A stretch of 64,000 bases of DNA from Conexibacter woesei Iso977N (GCF_000424625.1 NZ_AUKG01000002.1:496001-560000), one strand, 5' to 3'; positions 17,324 to 25,803 are shown, counted from the stretch's first letter. Notes: generated by a model from the letters alone, not told the origin. Numbers and translations are program-made.

Positions 17324-18952
17324 ATGTGGGCAGTGCCGAACATCGCCGTCACCGGTCACCGCAACCCGGACACCGACTCGATCGCCGCCGCGATCGGGTA
17401 CGCCGAGCTGCGGGGCCGCCAGGATCCCGACAACACGTACATCCCGGTCCGGCTGGGGGACGTCAACAGCCAGACCCGCTGGGTGCTGGAGCAGGCGGCC
17501 GCCGCCGAGCCGATGTTCCTGCCGCACATCATGTTGCGCGTCCGCGACGTGATGGCGCAGGACTTCTACGCGGCGGGCGTCGACGACCCGATCCGCGAGG
17601 TCGGCCTGACGATGGCGGCCGAGAAGCTCGACGTGGTCCCGATCGTGGACCACGACGGCAGGCTGGTCGGCGTGATGACCGAGCGCGCGCTGGCACGGCG
17701 GTACATCCGCGAGACGCGTGAGGCGTCGTCGCTGGTCGACACGCCGACGCGGGTGAGCGCCATCGCCGCCGCGGTGTCCGGGTCCCAGGTCGTCGGTGAC
17801 GACATCACGGTCGCCGGGCGCGTGTGGGTGTTCGCGATGGCGACCGACTTCCCGGAGTCCGGGATCGGCGCGGGCGACGTCGTGGTGCTCGGCAACCGCG
17901 AGGACGCGCAGCTGAAGATGATCGAGCGCGAGGTCGCGCTGCTCGTGGTGTCCAACGGGCTGGCGCCGAGCGACGACGTGCTGCGCGCGGCGCGCGAGGC
18001 GGGGACGGCCGTGGTCGTCTCGGAGCTCGACTCCTACGTCTGCGGCCGTCTCACGACGCTGGCGGCGCCGTGCAGCGCGCTGATGGACACCGATCCGGTG
18101 ACGGTCCGGGGCAACGACCTCCTGGAAGACGTCACGGACATGATCAAGGACGTGTCCTACCGCGCGGCGGTGGCCGTCGACCGTTCCGGGCACCCGATCG
18201 GGCTCGTGACGCGCACCGACCTGGTGAACCCGACGCCGCGCGACGTGCTCCTGGTCGACCACGCCGAGCAGGGCCAGAGCGTGCCGGGGATCGAGCAGGC
18301 GCACATCGTCGAGATCCTCGACCACCATCACATCGGCTCGATCGAGACGCGCGTGCCGGTGAGGGCGACGTTCGACCCGGTCGGCTCGACCTCGACGCTG
18401 GTGATCGAGCGCTTCCTGCAGGCGGGGGAGGAGCCGACGAGGCCGACCGCGACCGTCCTGCTGGGCGCGATCCTCAGCGACACCGTGATCCTGAACTCGC
18501 CCACGACGACCGACCGCGACCACGCGGCGGTCCGGTGGCTGGAGAGGTTCCTCGACCTGGACGCCGCCGAGTGGGGGCGAGAGATGTTCGAGAGCGGCAG
18601 CGATGCCGCCGACGCTTCCGCCGAGTCGCTGCTGGGGCGTGACTCCAAGGAGTACGAGACCTCCGAGGGACCGATGTGCATCGCCCAGGTCGAGACCGCC
18701 GGGAAGGTCCTGGTCGACCGGCTCGGCGAGCTGCGCGAAGCGCTGCAGGCCCAGCACGACAAGAACGGCCACGTGCTGAGCGCGCTGATGGTCACCGACA
18801 TCCTGGAGAAGCACACGCAGCTCCTGATCGCCGGCGACATCGCGACCGCCGAGCGCGCGTTCGGGACGTCCGCGGAGGACGGGATCCTCGACCTGCCGGG
18901 CGTGATGTCGCGCAAGAAGCAGGTCGCACCGCCCCTGCTGGGCGCGTTCTAG
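17324..18952 (+). CDS. Family II (DHH) manganese-dependent inorganic pyrophosphatase with CBS domains
   Basis: This protein of about 542 residues matches the long CBS-containing family II pyrophosphatases that split pyrophosphate to phosphate. The catalytic DHH part begins GHRNPDTDSI (metal ligands His12, Asp16, Asp18), and later LLVDHAE and ILDHHHIG supply further ligands. The DHHA2 domain ends with SRKKQVAPPL, the phosphate-binding signature. Between them lie two CBS domains (about 70-125 and 245-300) and a DRTGG-like region, which in known relatives bind adenine nucleotides and regulate activity. The start may be ATG 17324 or GTG 17333. It lies 43 bp after the export operon and is probably separate from it. 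Confidence 0.93.
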   Translation: MWAVPNIAVTGHRNPDTDSIAAAIGYAELRGRQDPDNTYIPVRLGDVNSQTRWVLEQAAAAEPMFLPHIMLRVRDVMAQDFYAAGVDDPIREVGLTMAAEKLDVVPIVDHDGRLVGVMTERALARRYIRETREASSLVDTPTRVSAIAAAVSGSQVVGDDITVAGRVWVFAMATDFPESGIGAGDVVVLGNREDAQLKMIEREVALLVVSNGLAPSDDVLRAAREAGTAVVVSELDSYVCGRLTTLAAPCSALMDTDPVTVRGNDLLEDVTDMIKDVSYRAAVAVDRSGHPIGLVTRTDLVNPTPRDVLLVDHAEQGQSVPGIEQAHIVEILDHHHIGSIETRVPVRATFDPVGSTSTLVIERFLQAGEEPTRPTATVLLGAILSDTVILNSPTTTDRDHAAVRWLERFLDLDAAEWGREMFESGSDAADASAESLLGRDSKEYETSEGPMCIAQVETAGKVLVDRLGELREALQAQHDKNGHVLSALMVTDILEKHTQLLIAGDIATAERAFGTSAEDGILDLPGVMSRKKQVAPPLLGAF

Positions 18953-18982
18953 GCGCGCCGCCGCGGGGTGGCGCGGCGGTAA

Positions 18983-19018
18983 GCGTGGGGCGACACGCGG
19001 AAGTTGGCCGCCCCACGC
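18983..19018. terminator. Hairpin between convergent genes
   Basis: GCGTGGGGCG (18983-18992) and CGCCCCACGC (19009-19018) form a perfect 10-bp stem with a 16-base loop. It sits between the ends of the pyrophosphatase gene and the minus-strand ArsR-like gene, so it can serve both directions. Confidence 0.6.
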
Positions 19019-19056
19019 GGTAACCGCTGGCCGCGCTCGTGCGCGGCAAGCTTCGT

Positions 19057-19503
19057 CTAGGCGGCCCGCCTGGTGGAGGCGGCCGCGATCTCGCGGACCT
19101 CGGGGCCGACGCGGGCGAGGATCGCGCGCAGGTCCGCGCGCGCCGGCTCGTCGAGGGACACCGGGACGGGATAGCCGCCGTCGGGCGCAGGCACGGTCAG
19201 CGCCCCACAGATGCTCAGGAGGTTCCCTACCGGGTCGACGAGCGGCGCGTCGTCGCGGACGAGCGCGTAGAGATGCTCGACGGCGCCGCGGACGCGGCCC
19301 TCATCCGCCAGCTCGATCACGCCGGCCGCCGCCAGCGTCCGGACGTGGTACGCCACCGATCCCAGCGTCCCGCCGGTGATCCGGCTGATCTGCGTCGGGC
19401 TGATCGGCTTGCCGTAGCTGCGCATCACATCGACGACCTGATCGCGCACCGGGTGCGGTCTCAGCGTCGCCAACCGCTTCTGCTTCTCTCGCTTCGTGGC
19501 CAT
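19057..19503 (-). CDS. ArsR-like helix-turn-helix transcriptional regulator
   Basis: This 148-residue DNA-binding protein has a winged helix near the N-terminus: HPVRDQVVDVMRSYGKPISP, then TQISRITGGTLGSVAYHVRT, then LAAAGVIELADEGRVRGAVE. This is the ArsR/HTH_20 type that recognises an operator as a dimer. No Cys metal site is present, so it is unlikely to be a metal sensor. The C-terminal half is of unknown function. The start is ATG 19503. Repeats in the 98 bp before its start (19511-19576) may be its own operator. Confidence 0.82.
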   Translation of the reverse strand: MATKREKQKRLATLRPHPVRDQVVDVMRSYGKPISPTQISRITGGTLGSVAYHVRTLAAAGVIELADEGRVRGAVEHLYALVRDDAPLVDPVGNLLSICGALTVPAPDGGYPVPVSLDEPARADLRAILARVGPEVREIAAASTRRAA

Positions 19504-19510
19504 GCATCAC

Positions 19511-19576
19511 GAACGTACGCGTTCAGCACAACACGGAAAAGTCGCAGCGGGACTATTCTCAGGTGGGACTACTCTG
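19511..19576. promoter_or_regulatory. Repeats upstream of the ArsR-like gene
   Basis: The gap between the ArsR-like gene and the DUF2600 gene is visibly less GC-rich than its surroundings. It holds an inverted repeat GAACG-N4-CGTTC (19511-19524) close to the ArsR start. It also holds a 12-base direct repeat, GGGACTATTCTC (19549-19560) and GGGACTACTCTG (19565-19576), with a 16-bp period. These are plausible regulator-binding sites. A promoter for the ArsR-like gene must lie here, but no convincing -10/-35 pair was identified. Confidence 0.4.
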
Positions 19577-19601
19577 CGTCGTCAAGCACTTCTCAGTCGT
19601 G

Positions 19602-20669
19602 CTACGCGCCATGCTGACGCACGCCGGCACGCCATGCGGCCAGCACCGGGACCAGCAGGCGGGTGAGGGAGCCACCGGCGCGGACGAGCCGCCGGACCTC
19701 CTGCGGGTCGTGGGCGCGCGCGCCGTCGGTGGTCAGGTACATGGCGAACATCGAGCAGATGATCACGAGGTGGCGGTCGGCGTCCGGCAGCTGGGCGGCG
19801 CGCCGCAGCGTGAGCGCCATCAGCTCGCCGAGCCGCGCCACGGCCTCCGTGCGCGCGCCGTAGTAGTTGAGGTAGTTGTGATGACCGCCGGCGCGGTCCT
19901 CGTCCTCGTCGATGTAGTTGTCCAACAACGAGCTGAGCGTCGCGACCATGGTGTAGGCCTCGACCGTGGCGACGAGGTCGCCGCGCGTGGCGCCCGGCCG
20001 CGCCGAGGCGGCCAGCAGCGCGATCACCGTCAGCATCGAGCTGGCCCCGGCGCTCGACTCGAACCACCTGAGGTCGGGGTCGCGGGCCAGCTCGGCGACC
20101 GCGTGCGCGTGCAGCAACGCCGGCCGGTCCTGCGGGCGCGTCGTGTTCTCGAGGTCGAGCGAGCGCGCCCGCCGCACCTCCAGGACGACGAGGTCGAGCG
20201 CCTCCGCGTAGCGCGGCAGCCCGGCCCAGCCGGCGTGGCAGGTCGCCACCAGCGCGCGCAGGAGCTCGGCGTCGGCGTAGCTGCGCGGTGCGCGGCCGAG
20301 GTCGACGACCTCCGGGAAGCTCGTCATGTCCGGACCGCTGCACGGCAGGCCCGCGCCGACGCGCTCGCCGGTCTGGTCATGGTGGTTGGCGAGGATCTGG
20401 AACGCGACGAGCGCGCGCAGGAGCCGGGCGTCGCGCACGTCGCCGAGCGTCCAGAACAGCGCCGCGCCGTCGAGCAGCGGGCGCTTGGCCTCCAGCGTCG
20501 CGCGCATCTCGGCGCGCGCCGCCGGATCCGGGAGCGCGTCGGCGCGCGCCACCCACGTACGGTGCTCCGCACGCACCAGCCGCAACCCCTCCGTCAACTC
20601 CCAGGCCGCCGCGCGACCGAGCGCGCGGAGGCGTCCGGCGGTCACCGCCGCCGGGTCCATCGCCTGCAT
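19602..20669 (-). CDS. DUF2600 / tetraprenyl-beta-curcumene synthase-like protein
   Basis: This 355-residue, largely helical protein resembles the DUF2600 (YtpB) family, which includes large-terpene (C35) synthases. Family-like stretches are LTEGLRLVRAEHRTWVARAD, the ALFWTL segment, ALVAFQILANHHDQTGER, RWFESSAGASSMLTVIALLA and an acidic motif SLLDNYIDEDEDRAGGHHNY (about 247-266). The latter is in the place of the Asp-rich metal/diphosphate site. ATG 20669 has AGGAGG eight bases upstream. The gene is last in a minus-strand run with an FtsX permease, two ABC ATPases and a PadR regulator. Terpenoid formation is an inference from family resemblance; the acidic motif differs from textbook DDxxD. 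Confidence 0.75.
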   Translation of the reverse strand: MQAMDPAAVTAGRLRALGRAAAWELTEGLRLVRAEHRTWVARADALPDPAARAEMRATLEAKRPLLDGAALFWTLGDVRDARLLRALVAFQILANHHDQTGERVGAGLPCSGPDMTSFPEVVDLGRAPRSYADAELLRALVATCHAGWAGLPRYAEALDLVVLEVRRARSLDLENTTRPQDRPALLHAHAVAELARDPDLRWFESSAGASSMLTVIALLAASARPGATRGDLVATVEAYTMVATLSSLLDNYIDEDEDRAGGHHNYLNYYGARTEAVARLGELMALTLRRAAQLPDADRHLVIICSMFAMYLTTDGARAHDPQEVRRLVRAGGSLTRLLVPVLAAWRAGVRQHGA

Positions 20670-20704
20670 CACCACGACCTCCTGAAGCGTCCGACAGCCT
20701 CCGG

Positions 20705-23281
20705 CTACTCGCGCGCCGAAGGCAGAGACCGGGCCACGAGGTAGCCCGGGAGCACCACGGCGAGCGTCGATGCCGCGAGCACGGTGCCCACGGCGATCCC
20801 CGCGACGTCGAAGCGCAGCCCATGCACGACCGGGAACCCGGTCACCGCGGCCACGCCCTGCGTGCAGAGCACCTGGCCGAGCAGCCCGAAGAGGGCGCCG
20901 AAGAGCACGCCGACGCCGAACAGCGTCGCGCTCTCGATCAGCAGCGCGCGCCACACGAGGCCGGTGGTCAGCCCGAGGAACTTCTGGCCGCCGACGATCG
21001 GCCGGTGCTGCCAGAGCATGCCGATCATCGCGGCGCTCATCGCCAGCACGGCGGCCAGGAGCGTCAGCGTCGCGATCTCGCTGAGGCGCGCGAGGCCCTT
21101 CTCGGCGACCTCGCTCTGGCGCGCCGAGCGCTGCGCCGCGGTCTCGACGAGCAGGCCCGAGCGCTTGCCGAGCGCGGCGGCGACCGAGCCCCGGACCTCG
21201 TCCGGCGAGTGGCCCGGCGCGGCCTGCACCTGGTAGGCCGCGACGGTCGCGGGGCCGGGCCAGGCGCGCCGGAAGTCGCCGGCGCCGATGACGATCGCGC
21301 CGGAGGACCAGCCGAGGTTCGTCGTGAGCGCCGCGACGCGCAGCGCCACCGGATGGGGGCTGGGCAGCGTGAAGCGGTCGCCGATCCCGACGCCGAGGCG
21401 GTCCGCGAGACCCTTGGAGACGAACGCCCAGCCACCGCTTGCGACCTGGGCGTTCGCGCGTGCGGCGTTGCCGTCCAGCACCTGGGTGCTCGTCACCTGC
21501 GGCGGCGCGCCGGCCGCGGCGCCGACCAGCCAGGCGCGCTCGTCGGCGACGTCGAGCAGCGCCGCCGGCTGCTGCGCGACGCCCGCGACGCCGGGCGCCG
21601 TCTCGATCCGCCGCAGGTCGCGCGGCGCGAACGACGTCGTGCCGATCGAGCTGCCGGCACCCGCCGCGGTGACCCACACGTCGGCGGGGGCGTTGAGCTG
21701 CTGGGAGAGCTGGTCGAGACCGCCCTGCAGGTTCGCGCGCGCGCCCTGGAGCGACATCGCGCCGAAGACGGCGATCGCCCCGGTCGTCGCGATCGCCAGC
21801 GCGCGTGGCCGCCAGCGCTTGGCGCCGAGCTGGTGCAGCGCCAGCTCCAGCGCCGCCGAGGAGTGCGAGCTGCGGCGGTTGAGCCGGCGCAGCCCGTCGA
21901 TCGCGAAGCCGAGGGCGAGCGGCAGCAGCCCCGCGACCGCGCCGGCGAGCAGCACGAGCCCGACGACGACGGCGCTCGGCGCGACGACGGTGATGACGAT
22001 CGCGGCGACCAGCGCGGCGAGGCCCAGCGCCCAGGTCGGGATCGGGCGCCGCGTGCCGCGCGTCCCGGTCGGTGCGCGCGTCGTGCGCCGCGGCGCGACG
22101 GCCTCGGCGACCAGCCCGCGGACCGGTCCGAGCACGCCGACGATCGCGGCGAGGATCCCGCCCACGACGGCGATCGTGATGCTCTGCCACGACACGATCC
22201 GGACGTCGCCCATCGCGAACGCGCCCGACAGGAAGCCGACGTCGGACCTGAACCCGTGGCGCGAGACCAGCTCGCCCACCGTCAGCCCCGCGGCCACGCC
22301 GAGCACGCCGATCGTCGTCGCCTCGACCATCAGCGTCGTGACGGTCGCCGACGGCGGGAAGCCCTGGCGGCGCTGCTGCGTGACGAGCTTGCCGCGGTCC
22401 GACGCCGTGACGAGCAGCGCGCAGATCGCGAACAGCCAGCCGACCAGCGCGCTGAGCGCGCTGAACACCGCGGAGGCCTCGGTCGTCGGCTTGGTCGCGT
22501 GGTCGAACAGCTCGGTCTCGTAGGAGGACGCGCGCACGTCGGCGCCGCCGACGTGGAGCGCGCTCAGCTCCCTCCGTACCTGGCCGATCTTGCCCGGCTC
22601 GGCCTCCACGAGGATCCGCGACACGTTGTGGCCGACGCCCGCGAGCCGCTGCAGGTAGTGCAGCGGCACGAGGACGACCGACGTCTTGACCAGCTCGCCG
22701 AGCTGGCGCTCGCCCGCGACCGCCGAGGGCACGACCAGCCGGCGCCCGTCGACCTCCAGGCTCGCGTCGTCGCCGAACAGCAGGCCGATCCTCTGGGCGA
22801 CGAGCGCCGGGACGATCACGGTCTCCTGCCTCGCCGCGTCGCCGCTGCTGAAGCCGCGCAGGAGCGAGCCACGGAGCCTGACGATCCGCGGATCGGCGCC
22901 GTTGAACGTCACGTCGGCCTGGCCCTGCTGGCCGATGAGGTTGCCGGGGACCTGGAGGATCGGCGCCGCGCGCTTGACGCCCGGCAGCGCGACGACCTTG
23001 TTGTAGGTGTCCTCCGGGATCGTGGTCCCGCCGCGCGCGAGCACCTGCAGCTGGCCGGCGCCGACGATGCCCGCGTTGAGGCGCTTGACCGGTCCGGACA
23101 GGGAGGTCGAGGCGACCTGCGTGGCGTACAACAACGCGACGCCGGCCGCGATGCCGAGGACCGCGAGCAGGTCCTGGATCCAGCGACGGCGGCGCAGGCG
23201 ACGGCGGTAGAGGGCGAGCGCGGCGGAGACGCGCAGCCGGCCCGGGGGGACCGGCTCGAAGCCCCAGGAGCTCAGACCCAC
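20705..23281 (-). CDS. Large FtsX-family ABC transporter permease
   Basis: This 858-residue membrane protein has the two-FtsX-domain layout of large lipoprotein/lipid exporters. It has an N-terminal helix (about 38-58), a long extracytoplasmic domain, a group of four helices (about 280-460), a second extracytoplasmic domain (about 490-735), and three closing helices (about 745-850). The start is GTG 23281 and overlaps the end of the ATPase gene by 10 bp. The DUF2600 gene follows after 35 bp. It is presumably driven by one or both adjacent ATPases. The exported or extracted substrate is unknown. Confidence 0.88.
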   Translation of the reverse strand: MGLSSWGFEPVPPGRLRVSAALALYRRRLRRRRWIQDLLAVLGIAAGVALLYATQVASTSLSGPVKRLNAGIVGAGQLQVLARGGTTIPEDTYNKVVALPGVKRAAPILQVPGNLIGQQGQADVTFNGADPRIVRLRGSLLRGFSSGDAARQETVIVPALVAQRIGLLFGDDASLEVDGRRLVVPSAVAGERQLGELVKTSVVLVPLHYLQRLAGVGHNVSRILVEAEPGKIGQVRRELSALHVGGADVRASSYETELFDHATKPTTEASAVFSALSALVGWLFAICALLVTASDRGKLVTQQRRQGFPPSATVTTLMVEATTIGVLGVAAGLTVGELVSRHGFRSDVGFLSGAFAMGDVRIVSWQSITIAVVGGILAAIVGVLGPVRGLVAEAVAPRRTTRAPTGTRGTRRPIPTWALGLAALVAAIVITVVAPSAVVVGLVLLAGAVAGLLPLALGFAIDGLRRLNRRSSHSSAALELALHQLGAKRWRPRALAIATTGAIAVFGAMSLQGARANLQGGLDQLSQQLNAPADVWVTAAGAGSSIGTTSFAPRDLRRIETAPGVAGVAQQPAALLDVADERAWLVGAAAGAPPQVTSTQVLDGNAARANAQVASGGWAFVSKGLADRLGVGIGDRFTLPSPHPVALRVAALTTNLGWSSGAIVIGAGDFRRAWPGPATVAAYQVQAAPGHSPDEVRGSVAAALGKRSGLLVETAAQRSARQSEVAEKGLARLSEIATLTLLAAVLAMSAAMIGMLWQHRPIVGGQKFLGLTTGLVWRALLIESATLFGVGVLFGALFGLLGQVLCTQGVAAVTGFPVVHGLRFDVAGIAVGTVLAASTLAVVLPGYLVARSLPSARE

Positions 23282-23985
23282 GGATGGTCCCCGCTGAGCG
23301 ACTCGACGTCGTGCAGGTGGCCGTCCTCCAAGGCGTACACCTTGTCCGCGAAGGCCGCGGCGCGCTCGTCGTGGGTCACCAGCAGCGTGGCCATCCCGCG
23401 CTCGTGGGTCTGCGCGCGCAGCAACGAGAGGACCTCGTGGCTGAGCTTGCTGTTGAGGCTGCCGGTCGGCTCGTCGGCCAGCAGCACCTTGGGGTCCAGC
23501 GACAGCGCCTGTGCGATCGTCACGCGCTGGCGCTCGCCGGCCGACAGCGTGTCGGCGCGGTGGTTGAGGCGGTGGCCGAGGCCCAGCTCGTGCAGCAGCG
23601 GGGTGACCTTCCGGAAGCCTTCACGCACCGACTTGGTGGCGACGAGGTGCTTGATCGCGGCGTTCTCCAGGACCGTGGCGCCCTCGTCCAGGCCCGCCTC
23701 CTGGTGGACCCAGCCGAGCGTGTACATGCGGTACCTGGCCGCGTCCTTGGCCGACAGCCGGGTCACGTCGACGCCCGCGACGAGCACCTCGCCGGAGTCG
23801 AGCGGCTCGATCCCGGCGGCGATGCGCAGCAGCGTGCTCTTCCCGGAGCCGGACGGGCCGTAGAGCGCGACCAGCTCGCCGGCCGCGATCATCAGCGACA
23901 GCCCGTCGACGGCGCGCACGGGCTCCCCGCCGCTGGCGTAGTGCTTCCGCACCTCGCGGAACTCGAGCAACGGTGTGTCTGCCAT
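23272..23985 (-). CDS. ABC transporter ATP-binding protein (LolD-like)
   Basis: This 237-residue ATPase has all catalytic elements: Walker A GPSGSGKST (43-51), Gln95, signature LSAGERQR (147-154), DEP with Asp171-Glu172, and His205. The signature reads LSAGE instead of LSGGQ, which is tolerated in the family. It overlaps the permease gene by 10 bp and is therefore the obvious motor for it. It is followed upstream by a second, degenerate ATPase gene seven bases away. Confidence 0.92.
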   Translation of the reverse strand: MADTPLLEFREVRKHYASGGEPVRAVDGLSLMIAAGELVALYGPSGSGKSTLLRIAAGIEPLDSGEVLVAGVDVTRLSAKDAARYRMYTLGWVHQEAGLDEGATVLENAAIKHLVATKSVREGFRKVTPLLHELGLGHRLNHRADTLSAGERQRVTIAQALSLDPKVLLADEPTGSLNSKLSHEVLSLLRAQTHERGMATLLVTHDERAAAFADKVYALEDGHLHDVESLSGDHPWV

Positions 23986-23992
23986 CGCGCGC

Positions 23993-24697
23993 TCAGCCGT
24001 CCGCGCGCAGCGGGATGACGGTGCCGCCCGGGCGGACCGAGGGTCCGTCGAGCCTGCCGTCGCGCAGCGACCAGATCCGGTCCAGGCCCCTCAGTTCGAC
24101 CAGCTCGGCGGCCGTGACGAGGACGGCGACGCCGGTCCCGGCGATCGACGACAGCAGCTGCATGACCTCGTCGCGCTCGACCGCGCCGAGCCCGGCCAGC
24201 GGGTCGTCGGCGATCAGGACGCGCGGGCCGCGGACGATCGCCTGGGCGAGCGAGGCGAGCATCCGCTCACCGTCGCTGAGCACGTCCCAGGGCTCGCCGC
24301 CGATCTCGTGGGCGCCGGTGCGCTCCAGCGCGCGGCGGGCGAGCGTCAGCGCTTCCTTGTACGAGTGGCTGAGCAGCAGCGACGACGCGATCCAGTCCTC
24401 GACCGGCATCTCGTCCAGCTCGGGCCCGCGCCGGTTGGCGAGGCCGACCTGCGCGTGCAGGATGCCGCCGCGGGCGGAGTTGAGCGGCTGGCCGTCGAGG
24501 AGCACGTTCCCGCGGTCCGGGGTCAGGATGCCCGCGGCGACAGCGGTCAGCGTCGACTTGCCCGCGCCGCGCCTGCCCCAGACGCCGGCGATCTCGCCGG
24601 GCATGAGCGCGAGGTCGACGTCGTGGAGCACCATCGTGGAGCGGCGGCCGCGGAGGTAGCAGAGGCTGACGTTCTCGAGGGTCAGCACGGCGGGCAT
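23993..24697 (-). CDS. Degenerate ABC ATP-binding protein
   Basis: This 234-residue ABC ATPase keeps Walker A GRRGAGKST (41-49) and a signature LSDGE (140-144) but departs at catalytic positions. Walker B ends in Asp164-Asp165, so Asp replaces the catalytic Glu. The H-loop His is replaced (VLVTAAEL, Ala196). No Q-loop Gln is seen near residue 88. It likely binds ATP but hydrolyses it poorly, and may form an asymmetric dimer with the intact ATPase encoded next to it. It starts at ATG 24697, three bases after the PadR gene stop. Confidence 0.85.
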   Translation of the reverse strand: MPAVLTLENVSLCYLRGRRSTMVLHDVDLALMPGEIAGVWGRRGAGKSTLTAVAAGILTPDRGNVLLDGQPLNSARGGILHAQVGLANRRGPELDEMPVEDWIASSLLLSHSYKEALTLARRALERTGAHEIGGEPWDVLSDGERMLASLAQAIVRGPRVLIADDPLAGLGAVERDEVMQLLSSIAGTGVAVLVTAAELVELRGLDRIWSLRDGRLDGPSVRPGGTVIPLRADG

Positions 24698-24700
24698 GTG

Positions 24701-25270
24701 TCAGGCGTCCCTGCTCAACGCGTGGAGCTCCTCGAGCTCGGCGCGCAGGTCGCCGAGCACGGTCGCCTGCGCGGCGACGTCGGCGGCCTGGTACTTCGCG
24801 ACGAGCGTGCGGAGGACCGTCCTCCACGGCGCGTCGCGGCGCGCCATCGCCAGCGGCTCGGGCGTGACGCTCCACTCCTGGAAGCGCGTGACGCTGAGCT
24901 GCTCCAGGTCGGCGGCGAAGGCGATCAGGATCGGCAGGTCGGCCGGGCGCGCGACGCTCACGCGCACGCAGAGGTCGTCGAAGCTGCGCGGGGGCGTGCG
25001 CGCGTGGCGGTCCAGCTCGGCGAGGCCCGCCGTGGTGGCCGCGAAGATCGTCCGGTCGGGATGGCGCGACGCGGGGGAGTCGGCAGCCGGCGCGTGCGGC
25101 GCGATCAGCCCGTCGGCGTTGAGGCGCTCCAGGTGGCGGTACACCGTCGAGCGGCCCGGGCGCAGCTGGTCCGGGACCGGCCAGCGCTCGATCTCGGAGT
25201 ACAGGGCGTATCCGTGCGCGGGCTCGCGGGCCACGAGGCCCAGGACGGCGTGTCGTGTCGATTCTGCCAA
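24701..25270 (-). CDS. PadR-family transcriptional regulator
   Basis: This 189-residue regulator has the PadR winged helix at the N-terminus (RHAVLGLVAREPAHGYALYS, then EIERW, GRSTVYRHLERLNADGLI) and a helical C-terminal Vir-like dimerisation region. The TTG start at 25270 has GAGGA five bases upstream, which supports the choice. It is the first gene of the run ending with DUF2600, and PadR proteins commonly repress adjacent ABC exporter genes. The divergent AT-rich region before it is the likely operator. The inducer is unknown. Confidence 0.87.
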   Translation of the reverse strand: MAESTRHAVLGLVAREPAHGYALYSEIERWPVPDQLRPGRSTVYRHLERLNADGLIAPHAPAADSPASRHPDRTIFAATTAGLAELDRHARTPPRSFDDLCVRVSVARPADLPILIAFAADLEQLSVTRFQEWSVTPEPLAMARRDAPWRTVLRTLVAKYQAADVAAQATVLGDLRAELEELHALSRDA

Positions 25271-25365
25271 GGGGATCCTCGTTCGGAAACGCGAATATAT
25301 CTGGCGCGGTCAAGCGATATCCAGTGCTGTGTTCAAATTGCGATCCAGCTGGTACGTTCGTGTTT
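25271..25365. promoter_or_regulatory. AT-rich divergent promoter region
   Basis: This 95-bp gap between the PadR operon and a secreted-protein gene is the most AT-rich short stretch nearby (CGAATATATC, GCGATATCC, GTTCAAATTG). ATATC (25297-25301) and GATAT (25316-25320) form an inverted pair around a 14-base spacer, and PadR operators are commonly AT-containing inverted repeats. Both promoters and the PadR site are expected here. Exact elements are not assigned. Confidence 0.45.
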
Positions 25366-25803
25366 GTGATTGCTGCAGCTCGCTCTACCTTCTTGCTCGT
25401 GATCGCCCTGCTCGTAGGGGGATCGACCGCGTTGGCCGCTCAACCGGTCAAAGAGCACGTCGATCTCAAAGTCGTAAGCAGGACCGCGGGCGGGACCAGG
25501 TTCGTCCACAACGGCACGGCGACGGGCACGTTCGCCGGCTCGGTGAGGTCGAGGATCACGCTCGCGCACTCGGTCGTGATGACGGGCGTCGTGACGATCA
25601 GGGCCAGGGGCGGGACGGTCACGATGAAGGTCAACGGCCGCGCGCGGTCGCTGTCGATGCGCACCAAGTTCAACGGCACCGCGACGATCACGGGCGGCAC
25701 CGGGAAGTACGCACACGCCAAGGGTTCGGGCCAGTTCACGGGCGTCGTGAACCGCAGCACGTGGCACGCGACGATCGACGCAACGGGCTCGTTCACGTCT
25801 TGA
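25366..25803 (+). CDS. Small secreted beta-rich protein
   Basis: This protein of about 145 residues has a signal peptide (IAAARSTFLLVIALLVGG, cleavage near ALAA-QP). A mature domain of beta strands contains GTATGTFAGS and ITGGTGKYAHAKGSGQFTG; the GGTGKYA-A-G pattern resembles allene-oxide-cyclase-like barrel proteins of bacteria. GTG at 25366 or 25360 are the only credible starts and neither has a clear ribosome-binding site. Its stop overlaps the TTG start of the next gene. It is divergent from the PadR-ABC operon. Function unknown. Confidence 0.6.
   Translation: MIAAARSTFLLVIALLVGGSTALAAQPVKEHVDLKVVSRTAGGTRFVHNGTATGTFAGSVRSRITLAHSVVMTGVVTIRARGGTVTMKVNGRARSLSMRTKFNGTATITGGTGKYAHAKGSGQFTGVVNRSTWHATIDATGSFTS

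Noticed and set aside
20288-23863. A 1191-codon open frame on the plus strand
   Set aside because: It is antisense to the FtsX permease and ATPase genes and is Arg/Ala/Pro-rich nonsense, typical of a GC-rich shadow frame. The minus-strand genes have clear domains.
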